Source: CAIXYX01 sp043806415 (GTDB lineage: Archaea > Micrarchaeota > Micrarchaeia > Anstonellales > Anstonellaceae). Taken from it: 18,141 bases of DNA. Shown piece after piece: positions 7,544 through 12,498 of this stretch (position 1 is its first letter; every line of letters starts with the position of its first letter). The notes under the pieces were generated by a model. That model did not search any database. It worked only from the letters and a program-made list of their open reading frames with translations, and was not told the DNA's origin. The stretch spans positions 1 to 18,141 of the forward strand of contig JAZDHB010000024.1 in NCBI GenBank assembly GCA_043806415.1, given 5' to 3'. A program made the translations under genes and the position numbers.

Positions 7544-7671
7544 TCAACGACCAAGGGTGCGCGGGAGCCGGCGGCTTTAGCCGTCGGGGGAGCGCACCCT
7601 GCAGAAGGCTTGCCGGCTCCTCGCCTAAAGCTCCTGAAGGCAAGCCAAGGGCTTTAGCCCTTGGTCGTTGA
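7544..7671. mobile_element. 128-bp inverted-repeat element, copy 1 (MITE-like)
   Basis: Bounded by perfect 14-bp terminal inverted repeats TCAACGACCAAGGG / CCCTTGGTCGTTGA. The interior folds into several mutually exclusive stems: GGGTGCGC/GCGCACCC (7555/7592), GAGCCGGC/GCCGGCTC (7565/7612), GGCTTGCC/GGCAAGCC (7607/7639) and a perfect hairpin CCAAGGGC-TTTA-GCCCTTGG (7645-7664). It carries no believable gene. Copy 2 at 17800-17927 differs at only two positions and lies in the same direction. Both copies have AC immediately before the left T and as the last terminal base plus the next base on the right, which may be a 2-bp target duplication. This copy sits between the parvulin and the Zn-ribbon gene. 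Confidence 0.8.
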
Positions 7672-7768
7672 CGCCGATGCCTGCCCACCGAGATGGCCCG
7701 CACCGCTCGCAACGCTCGCGAAGCCAGCTCCAAACGCCAACCCGTCAAGCTCATGCGCTCTAACGAAG

Positions 7769-7779
7769 GAATATATTTT
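7769..7779 (+). promoter_or_regulatory. TATA-like promoter, leaderless Zn-ribbon gene
   Basis: GAATATATTTTC is centred about 26 nt before ATG 7800, so transcription should begin at or next to the start codon. No ribosome binding site is present. Confidence 0.6.
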
Positions 7780-7799
7780 CTCCTCCCCTAATCCACCCC

Positions 7800-8684
7800 A
7801 TGCACAAGTGCCTCAAGTGCGGCCGCACCGTTGCGGACATCGTCCAGATCAAGGACGGGTGCACCTGCGGCTCCAAGGTGTTCGTGTTCAGCCGCTCAAG
7901 CGCGGACGACCTCCCCGAAGGTGTGCTCAACCCGGCCCCGTCCGTGCCCAAAAAGTCGTCCATCTCTTTCCTGCCTTCCATCTCCCAGGCCCTCGGCGCC
8001 CTTTCACACGTCGGAGTCCGGAGCCCGGGTCCTCAGCCGAAGAATCCGGCGCCGGACGAAAAATCCGCAATCCCCCATCCCTCCTCCTCTCCGTCCGCCG
8101 ACCCGTTGTTTGGGGAAAACGCGTCTCCAACCTCCGTCCCGTCCGGCCCTTCAAAATCCGCGCCCTCGGCAGAACCGCCTCCAGCCCCGCCTGCATCCGA
8201 TAATGCCGAATCGGATGACGTTTCTTCCATCGCCTCCCCGCCTATTCCGTCCGGCAGCAAGCCCGCCGCCGACGAATTCGGCTCCCTCAAGCCGGACGCC
8301 GGCCCGATCGCCGCGCCTCCTCCCGAACTCCCGGAGCCCGCCGCGGACCGCGCCTCCTCCCTCTCCGAGGCGCAGGCCAAGCTCACCCCCGAGTTCTCCC
8401 CCTCCGCCGTGGCCTCCTCGATCATCTCCGACGAGGACGATCCGCCCGAACCCGGGGCGGATTACAAAGAGGTCTGGCTGGCCAAGGGGGGGCGGATCGA
8501 CGTGGTCGGGACGGATTCCAAAGAGGACGAGTCAGGCATCGAGAACGTGCGCCAGCTCTCGCGCGGGGTGTTCGAGGTCGACCTCTCCGCCCTCGAGCGC
8601 GGCCCGCTCGTGGTCCGGGACCAGGAGGGCGTCTATTACGTGCGCCTGCCCTTCGAGCAGCCCGCGCCAAAAAAGAAGAAGTAG
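7800..8684 (+). CDS. Zn-ribbon protein (COG3364-like) with long disordered linker
   Basis: 294 residues in three parts. Residues 1-30 form a zinc ribbon, C4-x2-C7 and C21-x-C23, in the context HKCLKCGR...CTCGSKVFVF, as in COG3364 Zn-ribbon proteins. Residues about 35-215 are a low-complexity stretch rich in Pro, Ser, Ala, Asp and Glu with no expected fold. Residues about 220-294 form a small beta-rich domain (EVWLAKGGRIDVVG...GVFEVDLSAL...GVYYVRLPF) ending in a poly-Lys tail. The conserved ends and the variable middle suggest two folded modules on a flexible tether. The family's function is not established as far as I know. The start is fixed by the leaderless promoter. Its companion in many archaea is the Era-like GTPase, found here 600 bp upstream. 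Confidence 0.8.
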   Translation: MHKCLKCGRTVADIVQIKDGCTCGSKVFVFSRSSADDLPEGVLNPAPSVPKKSSISFLPSISQALGALSHVGVRSPGPQPKNPAPDEKSAIPHPSSSPSADPLFGENASPTSVPSGPSKSAPSAEPPPAPPASDNAESDDVSSIASPPIPSGSKPAADEFGSLKPDAGPIAAPPPELPEPAADRASSLSEAQAKLTPEFSPSAVASSIISDEDDPPEPGADYKEVWLAKGGRIDVVGTDSKEDESGIENVRQLSRGVFEVDLSALERGPLVVRDQEGVYYVRLPFEQPAPKKKK

Positions 8685-8855
8685 CATCGGGAACCGGCGC
8701 AAGTTAAACCCCGAACGCGACGAGAACAATCTAAACCGGGAAAGCGACGAGCGCCGGCGAAAACAGAATCGAAAAAGCGAGCCGGTACCCGCCGAACCGA
8801 GAAAGCAACGAGAACAAGCGTCAGTCGAACTGTTTCAGGCCTCTTCCCCTTTTTC
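8685..8855. other. Convergent intergenic region with short repeated motif and T-tract
   Basis: Lies between converging genes. The A/G-rich segment contains GCGACGAG twice (about 8717 and 8742) and the near copy GCAACGAG (about 8806) at loosely regular spacing. A pyrimidine tract CCTCTTCCCCTTTTTCTC (8839-8856) at its end is a likely terminator for the plus-strand gene. No coding potential seen. Confidence 0.4.
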
Positions 8856-9404
8856 TCATACGTCCAGCAGCACCTGGATGCGGCAGCCCTTGATCAGGTC
8901 GCATTCCACTTTCAGCTCGTGGAACGTCACCGCCTTGATGGCGTCGCGCGGGCGCTTTTCCTCGCCCCACACTTTTGCCTGGATGTGCGGCACCGCCGTC
9001 TCGTGCCGGAGGATGTCCACGCGCGCGGGCACCATCTCCCTCGCCTCGCTCTCGGAGAGGATTTGCGAGAGGAAATAGACCACGAGTTCCTCGTCGTTGG
9101 ACGCGTGCACGTCCACCTGGAAAGCCGTCTTGGGCCTTGCTCGGCCCATCACGTGGAACATCGCGCCCGCCGCCTGCACGAGGGCGGACGGGAAGTCCGG
9201 CCCTGTCGACTCGATCATGATGTCCGCGGTGTGCTCCAGGAATCGGTAAGCCGGCTTGTAGGGCATCGGAAGCTTCGCGGGGGCTTTGTCCCCTGTCGGC
9301 CCGCCGCGCATCCCCGCCCGCGTGCGCGCGCCGCTCGTCCGGGGTTTCGGTTTCCCCCCGGCGTTTTTCCCCCGGGCTCCCGTTCTCTTGGCCGTCTTTA
9401 CCAT
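8856..9404 (-). CDS. Archease, RtcB ligase activator
   Basis: 182 residues. From about residue 53 the sequence is a full archease domain: YRFLEHTAD (with the metal-binding Asp61), ALxxAAGAMFHVMG, a SNDEELVVYFLSQIL helix, and the C-terminal AVTFHELKVE and KGCRIQVLLDV. Archease helps the RNA ligase RtcB in tRNA splicing and RNA repair by speeding its guanylylation. The preceding 46-50 residues are an unusual basic tail (Lys, Arg, Gly, Pro, Thr) not present in typical ~140-residue archeases; it could bind RNA or be disordered. The start at 9404 is supported by a TATA box 26 nt upstream (leaderless). If translation began at Met47 (9266) the protein would have the usual length. No rtcB is visible in the window. 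Confidence 0.93.
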   Translation of the reverse strand: MVKTAKRTGARGKNAGGKPKPRTSGARTRAGMRGGPTGDKAPAKLPMPYKPAYRFLEHTADIMIESTGPDFPSALVQAAGAMFHVMGRARPKTAFQVDVHASNDEELVVYFLSQILSESEAREMVPARVDILRHETAVPHIQAKVWGEEKRPRDAIKAVTFHELKVECDLIKGCRIQVLLDV

Positions 9405-9422
9405 GCGCCTATTCGTCCGGCT

Positions 9423-9434
9423 GATTTTTTAAAC
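9423..9434 (-). promoter_or_regulatory. TATA-like promoter, leaderless archease gene
   Basis: The minus strand reads GTTTAAAAAATC, centred about 26 nt upstream of ATG 9404. Confidence 0.55.
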
Positions 9435-9450
9435 GCTCTTTTTTGAGCGT
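9433..9450 (-). terminator. Hairpin with A/T-rich tail after the glutaredoxin gene
   Basis: ACGCTC-6 nt-GAGCGT forms a perfect 6-bp stem, followed on the minus strand by TTTAAAAAATC. It lies just after the glutaredoxin stop and overlaps the upstream edge of the archease TATA box, so it may terminate one transcript, regulate the other, or both. Confidence 0.4.
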
Positions 9451-9474
9451 GCCAAATTCCCGCTGCGTTTGCTC

Positions 9475-9798
9475 TCAGAGCGTCAGCGCCGCGTCGATGG
9501 AGGCCCGGTCGAACCCGATGACCCATTTCCCGTTGATGTAAAGCTGGGGCACGCCTGCCTGCCCGGTCTGGCTGACCATGCGCTCGCCCGCCGCCCGGTC
9601 TCGCGTCACGTCGATGTCCTTGAACGGGACGTTTCGGGAAGTCAGGTATTGCTTGGCCATGTGGCAGTACGGGCAGGACGGCGTCGAATACACCTCGACC
9701 GAAGGCGCTTTCCCGGCTGCCTCCGGCTTCTCCAGCCCGAGGCGCAGCCTTTCCATCTTCAGGCTGCGCAGCCGCTCCAGTTCAGAATCCAATGCCAC
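9475..9798 (-). CDS. Glutaredoxin-like thiol-disulfide oxidoreductase
   Basis: 107 residues. A thioredoxin-fold glutaredoxin/NrdH-type domain occupies about residues 34-107: VEVYSTPSC42-P-Y-C45 (redox-active CPYC pair), the cis-Pro loop GVPQLYING and the following GFD-ASID. It reduces disulfides or glutathione-like mixed disulfides in the cytosol. The first 30 residues are an additional charged helix (ELERLRSLKMERLRLGLE). GTG 9798 is chosen because GGTGAT, a strong match to the archaeal anti-SD, ends 4 nt before it; the alternative GTG 9807 overlaps the stop of the DUF488 gene (GTGA). Either way the two genes are translationally coupled. Confidence 0.9.
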   Translation of the reverse strand: MALDSELERLRSLKMERLRLGLEKPEAAGKAPSVEVYSTPSCPYCHMAKQYLTSRNVPFKDIDVTRDRAAGERMVSQTGQAGVPQLYINGKWVIGFDRASIDAALTL

Positions 9799-9803
9799 AA
9801 AAA

Positions 9804-10190
9804 TCACCCTGTTTCATCCGTCTGCTCCCGCGCCCTGTCCGTCCTCTTCCGCCCGAGCCCTTCGCATTTTTCCAGCACGATCTTGCCGATGAGCACGCCC
9901 CCCGCGTCCGGGTAAGCGACCAGCGTGATGTCGAATTTCTCGGCCTGCTTCTTGAGGCCGGCCAGCCGTTCCTTCTGGCCCTCCAGATCGGCCTCGAATC
10001 GGCGCACGAACTGCGCCGCCGTGATCTTCCCCTCCGCCAGCTCGTCATGCAATTCCTTGCTGGGCGCGAGCTTGGGGTTGAATCCGTCCGCGAACGAAGC
10101 CGGCTTTGCGCGCGGCCATTCGCGCGTGATGAGCAGGCGGTAGCCGTCGTCCTTCGCCGGGCGCTCGTCGATGGACTTGGTTTTGAGCAT
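9804..10190 (-). CDS. DUF488 family protein
   Basis: 128 residues matching the DUF488/COG3189 family: the N-terminal KTKSIDE, DGYRLLITREWPRA, a middle LAPSKELHDEL segment, and a C-terminal ITLVAYPDAGGVLIGKIVLEK strand-helix unit. The family is cytosolic and its biochemical role is not known. ATG 10190 is fixed by a TATA-like box about 26 nt upstream; the leaderless start also removes an upstream extension (to 10244) that has no family similarity. The gene's stop overlaps or nearly touches the glutaredoxin start, so both are one operon. Confidence 0.85.
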   Translation of the reverse strand: MLKTKSIDERPAKDDGYRLLITREWPRAKPASFADGFNPKLAPSKELHDELAEGKITAAQFVRRFEADLEGQKERLAGLKKQAEKFDITLVAYPDAGGVLIGKIVLEKCEGLGRKRTDRAREQTDETG

Positions 10191-10210
10191 GCATAAATTG
10201 AAACTTGGCG

Positions 10211-10220
10211 TAATAAAAAG
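10211..10220 (-). promoter_or_regulatory. TATA-like promoter of the DUF488-glutaredoxin operon
   Basis: CTTTTTATTA on the minus strand, centred about 26 nt before ATG 10190 (leaderless). Confidence 0.55.
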
Positions 10221-10344
10221 CAGCGCACCCGCACAAATGCGCATTCAGTGCTCCAGGGGTTCATCATCCGCGCCCTAAGCGGGGCGTCAGTAAACCTGTG
10301 TATCATCAATGCATTGCCTTCGAATCCCGCCTTTTTATTCCCAC

Positions 10345-10887
10345 CTAGCGGATTTTCTCGAATTTGCCGATCTTGCGGTTCTTGACGCAGTTGTCGGGCC
10401 GAAAGCAGTGCCCGTTCATGGCGATGTACACGCCGGGCGGCAGCGCCTTGGCGTACGCGATGGCGGTGCCGAGGTTGAACAGTCCGTCCGAGCTGCTGAA
10501 CTTGTACGGGATCATCGCGCCCGTGAGCACCACGGTCTTGTCCTTGATGTTCGCGTCCAGCAGTTTCGCCGTCTCGACCATGGTGTCCGTCCCGTGCGTG
10601 ATCACGATCTTGTCCTCCTTGGCCGAGCGGCAGCTCTCGATGATGAGCCGCCGGTCGCGTTCGCCCATACTCAGGCTGTCCATCATCATGAGCGTGGTCA
10701 CCTCCAGTTCCGTCTCGCAACGGCCCAGCCTGAGCATCTTCGTGAGCCCTCGGGCTCACGTCTGCCCAGCCGCCTGCGGGCGTCCGAGCATCTCGCCCAC
10801 GTGGGTCTCCTTGAAGAACAGAGTACCGTCCCGCTCGTTGTACTCCTTGTCGAAAGTCCCTCCGGTCGCGAATATCCTCACTGCCAT
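10345..10887 (-). pseudogene. Short asparaginase-family gene interrupted by a 54-bp insertion
   Basis: Two same-frame pieces join into one short (about 162-residue) asparaginase N-domain protein. The first piece (start ATG 10887, GGAGATGAT just upstream) has the first Thr motif ATGGTFDKEY and runs to THVGEML. The second has RLGRCETELEV, the second Thr-Asp motif HGTDTMVETA, and the conserved TGAMIPYKF-SSDGLFNLG and GVYIAMNG. In the family I know, ML is directly followed by RLGR or KLGR. Here 54 bp lie between them, flanked by an 8-bp direct repeat (GAGCATCT, 10732-10739 and 10786-10793, plus strand), and they bring in one in-frame TGA. The frame is unchanged. It is probably inactivated; two separate chains (restart at ATG 10737), TGA read-through or ribosome bypass are alternatives. 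Deamidation of asparagine or a related amide would be the parent function. Confidence 0.85.
10740..10793. mobile_element. 54-bp insertion with 8-bp target-site duplication
   Basis: The inserted 46-bp core plus one copy of GAGCATCT. It begins with a perfect 9-bp hairpin, CGTGAGCCC-TC-GGGCTCACG (10741-10760), followed by a weaker CGCC/GGCG stem (10771-10782). It encodes nothing and breaks the asparaginase frame with a stop codon. Confidence 0.7.
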
Positions 10888-10960
10888 GAAATCATCTCCG
10901 CACGAAAATCCAGGCCGAGCCTTGCCTTCGCTCGGGCGTTCGGTTCCATTTTCCCAAATA

Positions 10961-10970
10961 AGCTTATATT
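10961..10970 (-). promoter_or_regulatory. TATA-like promoter of the asparaginase gene
   Basis: AATATAAGCT on the minus strand, directly after the stop codon of the lipoprotein gene. It would give a leader of about 50 nt that holds the GGAGATGAT ribosome binding site. Confidence 0.5.
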
Positions 10971-11555
10971 CTAGGCAGGGACGCTGCCGTTCGCGCCGGA
11001 GGCCGGAGCGCAAACGCCGACCCCTTCCTTCTCCGCTTCGGCCTCATGGGTGACCGAATCCATCTGGGCGCGGATCTGCGCATCCGTCGCCCCGTACGTG
11101 AGCAGCACCTGGTCCAGGTTGCGGATCTCCTGATCCTTGAGGCCGGCCACCTCAGTCCCGTTCACGAAATAGCGCCAGCGCTTGTCCAGATTGTCGCAGT
11201 ACGAGGCGCCGTCATCCAGGCGCAGGCATCCGTTGGTAAGGCTCATGTTGAGCGTGGAGAAGAAGTATCCCCACGTCACGCCGGTCGCGTGCTTGTGCAC
11301 CATATTCCCGTCCATGTCGTGCAGGTGGGCCAGCCGGCTGTCGTTCCCGCACACGTCATCCCCGCCCGGCGGGGTGGGCGTCATGTACCTCTCCTGCGAG
11401 AAATTGTACGCCTGCCCGTCGATGTACACCTTGAAGTCGGCGTGCTCGTGCGTGCTGCCGAACGCGCCCAGTTGGGGCGCCTGCGTGCAGCCCATGGCCA
11501 GCGCCAAGAGGAAGAGCGCAAGGGCCGGGGCCAGCCGGATTGCCGTTTTTTCCAT
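10971..11555 (-). CDS. His-rich lipoprotein of the HEHADF type
   Basis: 194 residues, exported and probably lipid-anchored: a hydrophobic signal (ALALFLLALAMG) ends at lipobox Cys23. The mature part starts with H36-E-H38-A-D-F-KVYIDGQAYNFSQERYM, then a second histidine cluster AH77LH79-D-DGN-VH87KH89ATGVTWGYFF, then a WRYFVNG segment and a DQVLLTYG strand. I recognise this layout from small secreted proteins of DPANN archaea; no function is established to my knowledge. The two His clusters suggest a metal (Cu, Zn or Ni) site, and the Cys residues (DVCGND, GCLRLDDGASYCDN, GVCAP) could form disulfides. The start is fixed by a TATA box 26 nt upstream. It faces a cupredoxin lipoprotein across the divergent intergenic region, which suggests a joint envelope metal or redox role. 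Confidence 0.75.
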   Translation of the reverse strand: MEKTAIRLAPALALFLLALAMGCTQAPQLGAFGSTHEHADFKVYIDGQAYNFSQERYMTPTPPGGDDVCGNDSRLAHLHDMDGNMVHKHATGVTWGYFFSTLNMSLTNGCLRLDDGASYCDNLDKRWRYFVNGTEVAGLKDQEIRNLDQVLLTYGATDAQIRAQMDSVTHEAEAEKEGVGVCAPASGANGSVPA

Positions 11556-11576
11556 GGGAGTTGAAGGGCTCGCCTC

Positions 11577-11586
11577 TTTTTATTCC
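11577..11586 (-). promoter_or_regulatory. TATA-like promoter of the HEHADF lipoprotein gene
   Basis: GGAATAAAAAG on the minus strand, centred 26 nt before ATG 11555 (leaderless). Confidence 0.6.
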
Positions 11587-11654
11587 GAACGGCCGTCCGA
11601 GCGTCCACGCGCCATTCGACCTGTTTGGTTTCCATAATGCCACCAGCCGGAACG

Positions 11655-11664
11655 CCTATAAACC
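11655..11664 (+). promoter_or_regulatory. TATA-like promoter of the cupredoxin gene
   Basis: CCTATAAACC, which would place transcription start near 11685, about 28 nt before ATG 11714. Confidence 0.55.
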
Positions 11665-11713
11665 GCCCGCGAGGAACTTCCTTGGAAGTCGTTGAACCGG
11701 TTGGGGTGTTGTC

Positions 11714-12133
11714 ATGCGATTGCTTCTGTTCGCGCTATTGGTTTCGTTGGTCCTGTTTTTCGGCTGTCTGGGATCCGGAGGGCAGCCCGCGGCGCTGGCC
11801 CCCACCGCGCCGAACGCGACTTCCCCTTCTTCGAGCGGCTCCGCGCCGGGGAAGACTTCGCCGTCTCCCGCCCAGGCCGCGGGCACCGCGACCGTCCAGA
11901 TCAGCGGATTCTCTTTCCAGCCTGCCGAGCTGACCGTGGTCCAAGGCACCGTCATTATCTGGACCAATCAGGACTCCGTGTCCCACACCGCCACCGCCGA
12001 TGACGGGACGTTCGATTCGGGCACCCTCGGGCAGGGCCAGAGCTGGAGCCACGCCTTCGACACGCCCGGAACCTATTCCTATCATTGTGCGATCCATCCG
12101 AGCATGACTGGGAAAATAATCGTCACCGGATGA
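11714..12133 (+). CDS. Cupredoxin (plastocyanin-like blue copper) lipoprotein
   Basis: 139 residues. A signal peptide (LLLFALLVSLVLFFG) ends at lipobox Cys18; a Pro/Ser/Ala-rich linker (about 20-57) spaces the protein from the membrane; the cupredoxin fold fills 58-139. All type-1 copper ligands are present in order: H91 (VSHTAT), C125 and H128 and M131 (YHC-AI-HPS-M). The GFSFQP-ELTV-QGTV-IWTN strand pattern is typical of plastocyanin/amicyanin-type domains. It is a small outward-facing electron carrier. GGGGTG lies 5 nt before the ATG. No terminal oxidase or other copper enzyme is visible in the window, so its partner is unknown. It is divergent from the HEHADF lipoprotein. Confidence 0.93.
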   Translation: MRLLLFALLVSLVLFFGCLGSGGQPAALAPTAPNATSPSSSGSAPGKTSPSPAQAAGTATVQISGFSFQPAELTVVQGTVIIWTNQDSVSHTATADDGTFDSGTLGQGQSWSHAFDTPGTYSYHCAIHPSMTGKIIVTG

Positions 12134-12179
12134 CGTGCTCGCGCGACGCTTCACTGGGGGAAGGAGTGGGTGGGTGCGT

Positions 12180-12343
12180 TCTCGCCTTTTCAAAGCCGGC
12201 TGGGCCCCGTACATCGACAACGACCCGGCCAGCGGCTGCGATTACATCAACCGCTTTTCATGTTCAACGATTCGCCCGGGCGCGTCGATGCGTTCGCGCT
12301 CGCATTGCGCGAAGCGATCATGAGTTTCGAACGCGGGGGGTAA
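12180..12343 (+). pseudogene. Remnant of an unidentified gene with a frameshift
   Basis: In one frame the DNA reads KAGWAPYIDNDPASGCDYINR; with a single missing base near the T-run at about 12257 it continues in another frame as FMFNDSPGRVDAFALALREA and ends at a TAA at about 12341. Both halves have protein-like composition, unlike the shadow frames, and join sensibly. It looks like the last ~50 codons of a decayed gene. I do not recognise the family. The remainder of 12134-12498 holds only promoter-like sequence. Confidence 0.4.
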
Positions 12344-12460
12344 ACGTTCGGAGCGGGCAATCGGATTGCAGTTCCCGGCTCTTTTTGATGTTATCGGGCC
12401 CGCGCTTCTTCAGACGCCCGCCAGCATGGCGCGTATATCTTCAGGCTCCGGCCCGCGGCT

Positions 12461-12474
12461 GGCGCGTATAAAAG
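12461..12474 (+). promoter_or_regulatory. TATA-like promoter of the ATPase gene
   Basis: GCGCGTATAAAAG, centred about 29 nt before GTG 12499, so almost leaderless. A weaker second copy of the same motif (GGCGCGTATATC) lies at 12429-12440. Confidence 0.65.
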
Positions 12475-12498
12475 CGTTTACTATCCTCATATCGTCTC

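Noticed and set aside
7509..7754. Small minus-strand frame whose product resembles one at 17555-17899
   Set aside because: The similarity comes only from the shared 128-bp element; no start signals and no protein-like features.
8700..8820. Short CRISPR-like array (GCGACGAG repeats)
   Set aside because: Repeat units are only about 8 bp, irregular and imperfect; no cas genes nearby.
7831..9078. 415-codon open frame on the plus strand
   Set aside because: A +1 shadow of the Zn-ribbon gene, dominated by Arg, Ser and Pro, running on into the archease antisense.
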